A stretch of DNA of 20,729 nt, from assembly GCA_964452575.1 (NCBI GenBank), contig CAYVMN010000067.1, positions 1 through 20,729 on the forward strand, in the 5' to 3' direction. The DNA comes from CAYVMN01 sp964452575 (GTDB lineage Bacteria > Desulfobacterota > DSM-4660 > Desulfatiglandales > Desulfatiglandaceae). Made by a program: the position numbers and the translations under genes. A model generated the notes under the pieces. It did not search any database. It was not told where the DNA came from and worked only from the letters and a program-made list of their open reading frames with translations. Shown one piece after another: positions 7,732-14,929 of the stretch (within the stretch, counting starts at the first letter, position 1; the number at the start of each line of letters is the position of its first letter).

Positions 7732-8910
7732 ATGAAGAGGGTTTACATGGATCATGCGGCAGCAACTCCTGTGAAAAGAGGGGTGTTGGATTCGATGCTA
7801 CCCTATTTTGACAGGGAATTTGGGAACCCTTCCACGGTTTATGACGTGGGTTCCAGGGTAAAGGAAGTGGTTGAGGAGCAGAGGGAAAAGGTTGCCGGGC
7901 TGATTGGGGCCAGGCCGGGAGAGATCATCTTCACCTCATCTGGGGCAGAGGCAAATAACTTGGCCGTCAAAGGAGTTGCCTTTTCTCGGCAAAAGAAGGG
8001 AAATCATATAATCGTCTCTTCTATTGAGCATCATTCTGTCCTTAATTCAGCTAGGTTTTTGGAGCGTATGGGATATGAGGCAAGCTTTTTGGCCGTGGAC
8101 GAACATGGACTGGTGGACCCTGAACGATTGGCAAGGGCCATCAGGCCTGAGACAGTTCTCGTATCCATAATGCACGGAAATAATGAGATCGGCACCATCC
8201 AACCCATATCTGACCTGTCTGCCATCTGCCGCGAGAAGGGGGTTCTGTTTCATGCGGATGCCGTTGCAACGGTGGGAAATATTGAGGTCAAAGTAGATGA
8301 ACTGGGCGTGGACCTTCTGAGTCTGTCCGGCGTCTCCCTGGGAGCTCCGAAAGGGATAGGGGCACTATATTTCAAACAAAAAGTGAGATTGATGCCTTTG
8401 ATACATGGGGGCATACAGGAGAGCGGCAGGAGGGCCGGCACCGAAAACGTCCCTGCAATCGTAGGGCTAGGCAAGGCAGCGGAGCTCGCTGGGAAAGAAC
8501 TTGGCACCAGGATAAAACAATTGCGCCTTAAAGCGATGAAAAACGCCCTTGTTTCGGGAGTCCAGGAACGTATAAAAGAGGTGAAGTATACAGGGCACCC
8601 GGAGAAAAGGCTCCCCGGTCACGCCAGCTTTTGCTTCGCGGCGATTGAGGGAGAGGCACTCCTTTTTATGCTAAGCCAAAAAGGCATTTATGCAAATACC
8701 GGTTCTGCCTGTGCATCGAAGGCCCTTAAGACCTCTCCTGTTCTTGCGGCAATTGGCGTGCCTCCCGAGTTGGCACAAGGATCAATCGTATTTACAATGA
8801 ACACCAACAACAGGATCGAAGAGGTTGAATATATACTTGAAAACCTTCCTCCGGCTGTTGAAAAACTGAGATCACTCTCTCCTCTCTGGAAGCAGAGCAT
8901 GGCCGCCTAG
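7732..8910 (+). CDS. IscS/NifS homologue lacking the PLP-binding lysine
   Basis: The 392-residue protein aligns over its full length with group I cysteine desulfurases, which use PLP to take sulfur from cysteine for Fe-S assembly. The family motif S-G-H-K-x-Y-G-P-K-G reads SGVSLGAPKG (199-208): the His stacking residue is V201 and the Schiff-base Lys is S202 (codon TCC at 8335-8337). Other changed sites are A72 (IscS Thr76), A179 (IscS Gln183) and V353 in SIVFTMN (Arg of SIRFSLG). Conserved are H100, N150-N151, D176, the RAGTEN block and mobile-loop C327 in TGSACAS. The frame is intact on both sides, so this is not a local frameshift. It is probably a catalytically dead scaffold or persulfide carrier that still docks IscU. 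It sits between the TusA-like and Rrf2 genes. Confidence 0.9.
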   Translation: MKRVYMDHAAATPVKRGVLDSMLPYFDREFGNPSTVYDVGSRVKEVVEEQREKVAGLIGARPGEIIFTSSGAEANNLAVKGVAFSRQKKGNHIIVSSIEHHSVLNSARFLERMGYEASFLAVDEHGLVDPERLARAIRPETVLVSIMHGNNEIGTIQPISDLSAICREKGVLFHADAVATVGNIEVKVDELGVDLLSLSGVSLGAPKGIGALYFKQKVRLMPLIHGGIQESGRRAGTENVPAIVGLGKAAELAGKELGTRIKQLRLKAMKNALVSGVQERIKEVKYTGHPEKRLPGHASFCFAAIEGEALLFMLSQKGIYANTGSACASKALKTSPVLAAIGVPPELAQGSIVFTMNTNNRIEEVEYILENLPPAVEKLRSLSPLWKQSMAA

Positions 8911-8957
8911 GTATAAGAGATGGGGGTGACCGGATCTCATGATCGGGAGGGCGCATT

Positions 8958-9371
8958 ATGAAGCTATCAACCCGAAGCAGGTACGGGACCAGGATGATGG
9001 TCGATCTTGCCCAACATTATGAGGAGGGACCAATACAGATAGGCGATATATCTAAACGGCAGGATATCTCCGTTAAGTATCTTGAACAACTGATAATTCC
9101 CTTAAAGAAGGCCAATTATGTAGTAAGTGTCAGAGGTCCCAAAGGGGGGCATATGCTGGCGAGATCTCCCGAAGAGATCACGGTGGGAGAGATAGTAAGG
9201 GTGCTCGAAGGAGGAATTGAACTCTCCGAGTGTATTGAAAATCCCGATTCATGTGAGAAGGTAGAGAGGTGCCTGACCCGGGACGTATGGGAAAAGGCCA
9301 CAAGGGCGATGAATGAAAAGCTCAACTCAACAACACTATCCAGCCTGATCGAATCGAGCAAGGGCGGGTAA
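8958..9371 (+). CDS. Rrf2-family, IscR-like Fe-S regulator
   Basis: The 137-residue protein has the Rrf2 winged-helix start (MKLSTRSRYG) and the recognition region ISVKYLEQL, including the Glu matching IscR Glu43. Three cysteines suitable for a [2Fe-2S] cluster are C92, C99 and C105. Spacing is x6 and x5, where E. coli IscR has x5 and x5, and the IscR fourth ligand His107 in CLTH is replaced by Arg (CLTR). The cluster could therefore be bound with different stability or a different fourth ligand. GGGAGG lies 7 bases before ATG 8958. It probably senses Fe-S status and controls its own operon through the palindrome at 7377-7393. Confidence 0.9.
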   Translation: MKLSTRSRYGTRMMVDLAQHYEEGPIQIGDISKRQDISVKYLEQLIIPLKKANYVVSVRGPKGGHMLARSPEEITVGEIVRVLEGGIELSECIENPDSCEKVERCLTRDVWEKATRAMNEKLNSTTLSSLIESSKGG

Positions 9372-9391
9372 GCATTGGTCAGGGGGTAAAA

Positions 9392-9892
9392 ATGTATTCT
9401 GAAAAGGTAATGGACCATTTTTCAAATCCGAGAAATGTTGGTACAATAGAAAATCCCGACGGTGTTGGGGAGGTCGGAAATCCCGTGTGCGGAGACATGA
9501 TGACCTTTAACATCAAGGTGGTGGACAACAGGCTTGCTGAAGTGAAATTCAAGACATTCGGATGCGTCGCCGCCATTGCGGTATCAAGCATGGTGAGCGA
9601 GATGGCCAAAGGCAAGACCCTGGACGAGGCCAGGGCTATAACTAAGAAGGTGGTGGCAGAGTCTCTCGACGGGCTCCCTAAAGAAAAGATGCACTGTTCG
9701 AATCTGGGCGCGGAGGCGCTTTCCAAAGCCATTAGAGATTACGAGGAGAAAAGGCTTGGAAGGCCAAAGGCCGATACAGAAGACCTAAACGAGGAGAAGG
9801 CGGGTGGGCGTTCGACCTGCGTGAACTGCAAGAAAGAAAATCCAATAGATGCAGTTTTTTGTATGAGTTGTGGCCAAAGGCTAATAACCTAG
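9392..9892 (+). CDS. iscU: IscU Fe-S scaffold with C-terminal zinc ribbon
   Basis: Residues 1-122 are a type I IscU scaffold on which Fe-S clusters are built. The ligands are all present: C33 and D35 in PVCGD, C58 in FGCVAAIA, and H101-C102 in KMHCSNL. Usual IscU proteins end near residue 128. This one (166 residues) goes on through an acidic linker to a four-cysteine zinc ribbon, C143/C146 and C157/C160. AGGGGGT precedes ATG 9392. Its stop codon directly abuts the ATG of the MOSC gene, which implies translational coupling. No HscA/HscB, ferredoxin or frataxin gene is in view. Confidence 0.92.
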   Translation: MYSEKVMDHFSNPRNVGTIENPDGVGEVGNPVCGDMMTFNIKVVDNRLAEVKFKTFGCVAAIAVSSMVSEMAKGKTLDEARAITKKVVAESLDGLPKEKMHCSNLGAEALSKAIRDYEEKRLGRPKADTEDLNEEKAGGRSTCVNCKKENPIDAVFCMSCGQRLIT

Positions 9893-10330
9893 ATGAAGAT
9901 TGTCTCAATAGCTATAAGCAAGAAAAAGGGAACCCCCAAGGTGGCAATTGATGAAGGGGTCCTGGTTGAAGACCACGGGATAGAAAACGATGCCCATGCC
10001 GGCCAGTGGCATCGCCAGGTGAGTTTTCTGGCATCAGAGAGTATTGAGAAGGCCCGGGAGAACGGGCTGAATGTTACCTTCGGGGACTTTGCTGAAAACA
10101 TTGCCACAGAGGGTGTCGATTGGAAGGACGTTCCTATAGGAACCATGATCCAGGTGGGTGAATCAGCCCTGGTTGAGATCACCCAGATTGGGAAGGAATG
10201 CCATAGTCGATGCGCGATCTACTATAAGGCCGGTGACTGCATCATGCCCCGTGAAGGGGTATTTGCTCGTGTGCTAAGGGGAGGAAAAATCCGGACCGGA
10301 GAGGCCATGCGCATCCTCAGGCGGGGTTGA
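9893..10330 (+). CDS. MOSC-domain sulfur-transfer protein
   Basis: The 145-residue protein is a stand-alone MOSC domain, the fold found at the C-terminus of molybdenum cofactor sulfurases and in YiiM/YuaD proteins. The core block ITQIGKECHSRCAIYYKAG and the following GDCIMPREGVFARV are characteristic; C103, C107 and C116 are candidate sulfur- or metal-binding residues. MOSC domains are thought to handle sulfur for molybdopterin-type cofactors. The start codon follows the iscU stop with no gap, so sulfur from the IscU/TusA system could be directed to a cofactor, but that link is inference. Confidence 0.85.
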   Translation: MKIVSIAISKKKGTPKVAIDEGVLVEDHGIENDAHAGQWHRQVSFLASESIEKARENGLNVTFGDFAENIATEGVDWKDVPIGTMIQVGESALVEITQIGKECHSRCAIYYKAGDCIMPREGVFARVLRGGKIRTGEAMRILRRG

Positions 10331-10366
10331 GATCAACGCCACGAAATAGTCGGAAAGGGGGATTTC

Positions 10367-10885
10367 ATGAGCGGTGAAACAGGAAAAGTTGAACGGGTTG
10401 AAGGGGCTTTTGCATGGGTCATGACCGAGCGTAAGGGCACGTGTGATGGTTGCGGTCAGAGGGGTTGCTGTAGCGTGATTGAAGGGTCGAACCAGATGCT
10501 GGTACGCGCCTCAAATGCCTTGAACGCGAAGCAAGGGGACGAGGTAGAGCTTTTCCTGAATCCTAAGACCAGGATCAAAGGCATGATGGTAATCTACATC
10601 CTTCCTGTTGCTGGTCTTTTGGTCGGGGCCCTTTCAGGCGGCAGCCTTTCGAGGATTGTGGGATTAGGTGAGAATTTGGGATCTTTGCTGTTTGCTTTTG
10701 TGGGCCTGGGACTGGGGTTTTTACTGGTTCGGATAGCTGCATTGCGCATGGAGTCCAGGGAGGAGCTTACGCCGATTATATCGCGTATCAGGCGACGGAT
10801 GGGGGGCCCTTCGACCAGCGGAAACATACACTTGGCAGGTCCCACGAATAGTCTCCCAACCGATGGTGGGTGTTGCCCGCAATGA
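10367..10885 (+). CDS. rseC: RseC/SoxR-reducing-system-like membrane protein
   Basis: The 172-residue protein has the RseC/MucC layout: a cytoplasmic N-terminal part with a cysteine cluster (C26, C29, C34, C35 in CDGCGQRGCC), two transmembrane helices at about 72-92 and 104-125, and a basic tail. The tail ends in a further CC pair at 169-170. In enterobacteria RseC works with the Rnf complex to reduce SoxR; here it probably serves redox or Fe-S chemistry at the membrane. AAAGGGGG lies about 6 bases before ATG 10367. It is the last gene of the plus-strand cluster, 36 bases after the MOSC gene, and is convergent with the YdjM-like gene. Confidence 0.82.
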   Translation: MSGETGKVERVEGAFAWVMTERKGTCDGCGQRGCCSVIEGSNQMLVRASNALNAKQGDEVELFLNPKTRIKGMMVIYILPVAGLLVGALSGGSLSRIVGLGENLGSLLFAFVGLGLGFLLVRIAALRMESREELTPIISRIRRRMGGPSTSGNIHLAGPTNSLPTDGGCCPQ

Positions 10886-10903
10886 GCTGTCTCAGAAAAC
10901 CAG

Positions 10904-11914
10904 TCATCTTCTATCCATAAATCCCTTTTGCGCAATATTTCCATCCTGGTCAAAATCAACCACATATTCAAAGGGCCGTTTATCGGCTAGGGCACCGAAG
11001 CGGAGATCAAATAGGGTAACACGGTGAAGCCCGTCCACGATCCCGTTGTATTTTGCCACGGGAAAACGGGCGAACCAGAGGAAGGTCTGAACTCCTTCGT
11101 CCTCCATCGCCTTCTTTACCCATGGGGAGGCCTGATTACGTTCCCAGGCACGATACCGGAGTCTATCGACGGGTTGGTATCGTGCCGACAATCTCCCTAA
11201 CAGGCCCATGTCAGGCCCGGTGTTTCTCTTGACGGTTCCGATCAGGTCGACAAATCCCTCATAGATCTTTTCCTTGGTTACAATGTAGTTTCCCCAAAAA
11301 AAAGGAGAGAGAGGCTGAGGAAGGGAGGCTAATGTCTCCACCGCCAGGCCTCTTTCGCGGGCATATGTCTTTGTCAGTGAGAGGGCCCTGAAGTGATTTG
11401 CGGCACAAAGGCAGGTGTAAAGGGCAGCCAGTACAGCGGAAGTCCTTGCTATGGCGCGTGCCTTTCTCCTAAAGATCCAGAGGGCCAGAATCGGGAAGAA
11501 AAAGATGGAGAACAAGAAGGGATCCATAATGAAGATCCAGTCAAAGGCAAAACGATCATTTCTGAAGGGGCTGAAGATCATGGTCCCGTAAGAGGTCACC
11601 AGGTCCAAGAAGGTATGGGCCAGGATCTCCACGAGCCATATGATGAAAAAGGAGCTGAATTTCTTGATCCTTGAGAACTTGACAAACAACCACGCGAAAA
11701 AGAGGGAGAACGGGACCGCCAGAAAAAGGGAATTGGTAAGATAACGATGGTACCTTATGGTGAATTCGGTTCCCAGGAATAATCCCAGGAGACTGTCGAT
11801 ATCGGGAAAGAGGGAGGCAGTGATGCCCGCGATAGTCCCCCATCTTCCGGTATCACGATTCAAACCGCATTTGACGATGGTATAACCCGCCAGGGCGTGG
11901 GTCAAAGGGTCCAT
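10904..11914 (-). CDS. YdjM/DUF457-type membrane-bound hydrolase-like protein
   Basis: The 336-residue protein begins MDPLTHALAGYTIVK and has FPDIDSL (36-42) and HRYLTNS (56-62), the order seen in the YdjM family of inner-membrane, metal-dependent hydrolase-like proteins. Several hydrophobic helices lie in the first half, followed by a soluble C-terminal domain. In most members the third motif reads HRxxTHS; here the His is Asn61, which may affect metal binding. The physiological substrate of the family is not known. It lies 62 bases after the WecA-like gene and is probably co-transcribed with it. No clear ribosome site was seen. Confidence 0.78.
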   Translation of the reverse strand: MDPLTHALAGYTIVKCGLNRDTGRWGTIAGITASLFPDIDSLLGLFLGTEFTIRYHRYLTNSLFLAVPFSLFFAWLFVKFSRIKKFSSFFIIWLVEILAHTFLDLVTSYGTMIFSPFRNDRFAFDWIFIMDPFLFSIFFFPILALWIFRRKARAIARTSAVLAALYTCLCAANHFRALSLTKTYARERGLAVETLASLPQPLSPFFWGNYIVTKEKIYEGFVDLIGTVKRNTGPDMGLLGRLSARYQPVDRLRYRAWERNQASPWVKKAMEDEGVQTFLWFARFPVAKYNGIVDGLHRVTLFDLRFGALADKRPFEYVVDFDQDGNIAQKGFMDRR

Positions 11915-11976
11915 AAAGGCATATATATTCCATACTCGCGCCGGTTTTCAAGGGCAATTTCGGAATCGTCTGAAGG

Positions 11977-13137
11977 CTATGAATTCCCCCTGCCGAGCCG
12001 GCCGCGACCATATGTTTCCAATATGCTCAGAACCAGAACGATCATGAGGGCCTGTATGATCAAGAGGATGGAATCAATCGTCCTGGCATACCGAAGTGTC
12101 ACGGCACTTATGCCCAAACATATACTGAGCAGGTGAATAAGCACCACGCCTCTTTTGGGTCCCCCTAGGACATCTGCCAGCCGGTGGTGAAGGCGGTCTT
12201 TTCCGAGATACTCGATCCACTCCTTAAGGCCTGAGACCTTTCCCTTAATGACTCGTCTGCCAGTAGTGTATAGAATATCAAATATTGGAATCCAGAATAT
12301 CAACAGAGGTGAGGCCAGGGCAACGATCGTCCTATCCGGTGACCAGTCTCCATAGACCGCCAGGCAGGCAAGGATAAACCCGGTTACCATGCTGCCGGCA
12401 TGACCCATAAAGATTAACGCCCTTTTCTTGTATCGGAAGTTGTATGGGAGAAAGCCCAGAGAGGCGCCCATCAACGCGATGGAGGTCCAACCCAGGAATG
12501 GCTGGTCGGTTTGAAGTGAGACGATCCCCAGAAAAAAGGAAAAGATCGCTCCCAAACCCCCTGTCAGGCCCTCCAGGCCGTGGAAGAAGCCTATGGCATT
12601 GGTGAGACCCACGATCCAGAGTATGGTAACTATCTGGTTCAGAATCTGTCCAGACAGGCCCATGGCAGATGGAAAGATTTTCAGCGAGATCCCGAATGCC
12701 ATCACGAGAAGGGCGCTCACAACCTGAGAGATGAGCCTGACCCACACTGACACATTTCGCAGGTCACTCACCAGACCGGCAGCGAAGACGATGGCAGAAC
12801 CTGCGAGGATAACAAAGAGGCGGTCGGAAAAGATGCCATTTAAGAGGATGCTAATAAGAAAGGCCAGAAAGACTGCCAGCCCTCCTAGCTCAGGAGTGCG
12901 GTTCTCTGTGATTCCAGACGTATGGGTCCTGAGCATGATATTTAATCTGACGGCGAGAGACCTGCAGACCGGGGTAAGACAAAAGGAGAGCGCAAAGGAA
13001 AGGCCTGCAACATAAAGCCACCTTTCGCCCAGATTCGAGAAATACCCCCGTGCAGCGGGACAGATGAAGATCAGTGACAAGACCAGTCCGACTATGTAAG
13101 AGGGACGTGGGACATAGTCATGGCCTTTGTTCTTCAT
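11977..13137 (-). CDS. WecA/MraY-family membrane protein with lost catalytic Asp
   Basis: The 386-residue polytopic protein follows the polyprenyl-phosphate sugar-1-phosphate transferase family from TPELGG (81-86) through PYNFRYKKRALIFMG to the KDRLHHRL block (313-320). Active members attach sugar phosphate to undecaprenyl phosphate using paired Asp residues. Here DD reads S124-D125, the NxxNxxDGxDG loop reads NAIGFFHGLEG (H186, E189), and GDxGS reads GHAGS (H246, codon CAT). The structural parts are kept and the frame is intact. This points to a pseudoenzyme or a changed chemistry, not a decayed gene. Downstream lies the YdjM-like gene; upstream is a 218-base gap after the ModF-like gene. 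AAAGGA lies about 8 bases before the ATG. Confidence 0.85.
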   Translation of the reverse strand: MKNKGHDYVPRPSYIVGLVLSLIFICPAARGYFSNLGERWLYVAGLSFALSFCLTPVCRSLAVRLNIMLRTHTSGITENRTPELGGLAVFLAFLISILLNGIFSDRLFVILAGSAIVFAAGLVSDLRNVSVWVRLISQVVSALLVMAFGISLKIFPSAMGLSGQILNQIVTILWIVGLTNAIGFFHGLEGLTGGLGAIFSFFLGIVSLQTDQPFLGWTSIALMGASLGFLPYNFRYKKRALIFMGHAGSMVTGFILACLAVYGDWSPDRTIVALASPLLIFWIPIFDILYTTGRRVIKGKVSGLKEWIEYLGKDRLHHRLADVLGGPKRGVVLIHLLSICLGISAVTLRYARTIDSILLIIQALMIVLVLSILETYGRGRLGRGNS

Positions 13138-13236
13138 CTGCCCAATCCTTTACCAGCACAGGTCTCACAGGTTCACTTCGCCCGCAGGCTCAATCAACCA
13201 TGCCATTCTACAATATGGGAGTGAGAATTTAAACCC

Positions 13237-13365
13237 TTACGACACCAAAGGCCCATGAAAAAGCTCCTGCATGACATTCCTTGTAGTCTTGGCAAAGGCG
13301 CTGACGGTTGGGAATAACCGCCGTTCCTTCTGGCTGATCATCAAGCTTACCAGATTCAGGAACAT
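13237..13365 (-). CDS. Possible 42-residue protein overlapping ABC gene stop
   Basis: A short frame starts at an ATG overlapping the last codons of the ModF-like gene, with AAAGGTG about 6 bases upstream, and ends in the gap before the WecA-like gene. The product would be basic and soluble with no motif that I recognise. The start could be translationally coupled to the ATPase, but the frame is short enough to be chance. Confidence 0.2.
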   Translation of the reverse strand: MFLNLVSLMISQKERRLFPTVSAFAKTTRNVMQELFHGPLVS

Positions 13366-14924
13366 TTCAGCACCTTTACCGGGCTGCTGTCTACGACATG
13401 GCCCCGCTCCAGGCGGATCACGTGGGTAATGCAGGGCAGGATTTCCCGGGCGTGGTGGGTTACGTAGATGAGATTTGTCGGGGTCTCGCTGCCCACGTAA
13501 TCGAGTATTCCCAGAAGCCTTTCGCGATTGGCCTGATCGAGGCCGCTGCATGGTTCATCAAGGATGAGGAGACGGGGGGACTTTACCAGCGCCCTCGCGA
13601 CTAGTACCAACTGCCTCTGTCCGTAAGAGAGCTGGTCGAAGGGCCTTTCCGCAAGATCCATGATTCCAAGCTCCTCGCCCCATTGTCTTGCTGTCCGGGT
13701 CTGTTGATGACCGCACCGCCGATAGAGCCCTATTGAGTCAAAAAAGCCTGAGCAAATCACATCAAATGCACCGATTCCCTTCTGATATGTGGCATTGGAA
13801 TAGGCTGATATGAATCCGATATGCCTCTTGATCTCCCAGATGCTTTCTCCGGAACCCTTTCTTTTCCCGAACAGAAAGATGCCGTTGGCATAGGACTGGA
13901 GGTTGTCGCCCGTAATGAGGTTCAATACGGTTGTCTTTCCCGCACCGTTGGGCCCGAGTAGAGCCCAATTTTCCCCCTCCCTGACGGTCCAATTGAATTG
14001 ATCCAATGCCAAGAGCTCGCCGTACCGTACAGTCACCTCTTGCATATGAACGAGCACCGGAGGGACTTGTTCCGAAGACTCCCCCCCAGACCGTGACGCT
14101 CCGTTCCAAGCGAGCTGGGTCAACCCCGGCCGACGAGGGGCGGCACCCTGAGTGGTCGAGCCTCCCCCCGATAATGGGTTACCTGGATCAGTTTTTCCAA
14201 GGGCCTCTTCCCTGGGGCCTTGGCTAGACACCCGGCCGCCTCTCACGCAGAGCACGTGGGTAATGAACTCTCCGATTTCTTCAAATCGGTGGGTGATGAG
14301 GATGATCTGCACGCCCTGGGAAACCAATTTTTCGATCATTTTGGCCAGACTTGTACGCGAGTCACCATCCAGCCCTTCAAAGGGTTCATCGAGTATGAGT
14401 AGTTCAGGGTGAGTTAGGAGCGATCGGGCAATCAAGATTTTTCGCAACTCACCTGTGGATAGGGCCCGCAGAGGCCTTTCAATAAGATGACCAATGCCTA
14501 ACTCGCTGAAAAAGGTGCTAACGGACCTAGATCGCATGCTCGGAAGCCGGCCGTGTGCCCCTGATGTAGATCCTGTCAAGAGTTCGTGTGTAGCGGTAGA
14601 TTCGAGACTCCCGCTGAAGTCTCGAAAGGAGTCCTTTAGGTCCTCTAGCGCTATGATCTCCCGCTGCTGTTCAGTGGATACATAGCTGATTCTATCGGCT
14701 ATGGTTGAGCCTGATGAACCATTGTGACTATAGGTAATGCGCCCCTTTACGACAGGAACCACCCCCATAATGGCCTTCACAAGGGTCGATTTCCCGGAGC
14801 CGTTTGGCCCAACTATGGCCCATTGCTCGTCTCGGTTGATCTGCCACGAAGTGCCTTGAAGATACCACCGATCTCTGAGGCGGACGGTGATGTCTTCAAG
14901 GGTTATGATGGGTTGCGCTTTCAT
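13356..14924 (-). CDS. ModF-like double ABC ATPase
   Basis: The 522-residue protein has two complete ABC ATPase domains and no membrane segment. Domain 1 has Walker A GPNGSGKST (39-47), signature LSTGE (155-159), Walker B LLILDE (175-180) and H212. Domain 2 has GPNGAGKTT (324-332), LSYGQ (432-436), LLILDE (452-457) and H490. A Gly/Ser/Pro-rich linker at about 240-290 joins them. The layout is that of ModF, a soluble double ATPase near molybdate transport genes in E. coli, whose exact role is unsettled. Here no transporter gene is nearby; it starts 5 bases after the ilvC stop, so it is read as part of the ilv operon. Confidence 0.85.
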   Translation of the reverse strand: MKAQPIITLEDITVRLRDRWYLQGTSWQINRDEQWAIVGPNGSGKSTLVKAIMGVVPVVKGRITYSHNGSSGSTIADRISYVSTEQQREIIALEDLKDSFRDFSGSLESTATHELLTGSTSGAHGRLPSMRSRSVSTFFSELGIGHLIERPLRALSTGELRKILIARSLLTHPELLILDEPFEGLDGDSRTSLAKMIEKLVSQGVQIILITHRFEEIGEFITHVLCVRGGRVSSQGPREEALGKTDPGNPLSGGGSTTQGAAPRRPGLTQLAWNGASRSGGESSEQVPPVLVHMQEVTVRYGELLALDQFNWTVREGENWALLGPNGAGKTTVLNLITGDNLQSYANGIFLFGKRKGSGESIWEIKRHIGFISAYSNATYQKGIGAFDVICSGFFDSIGLYRRCGHQQTRTARQWGEELGIMDLAERPFDQLSYGQRQLVLVARALVKSPRLLILDEPCSGLDQANRERLLGILDYVGSETPTNLIYVTHHAREILPCITHVIRLERGHVVDSSPVKVLKCS

Positions 14925-14929
14925 GAACC

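Noticed and set aside
8323..8349. Local frameshift pair explaining the missing PLP lysine
   Set aside because: The other two frames of this stretch read PASPWELR and RRLPGSSE, and neither restores the H-K-x-Y-G motif; the frame is continuous and well matched on both sides.
10874..10897. Terminator between rseC and the convergent YdjM-like gene
   Set aside because: Only a 4-bp TGAG/CTCA stem is visible, with no T-run on either strand.
12400..12402. Sequencing error explaining the GHAGS motif in the WecA-like protein
   Set aside because: One error could explain His246, but four separate catalytic positions are changed in clean reading frame, so error alone is unlikely.
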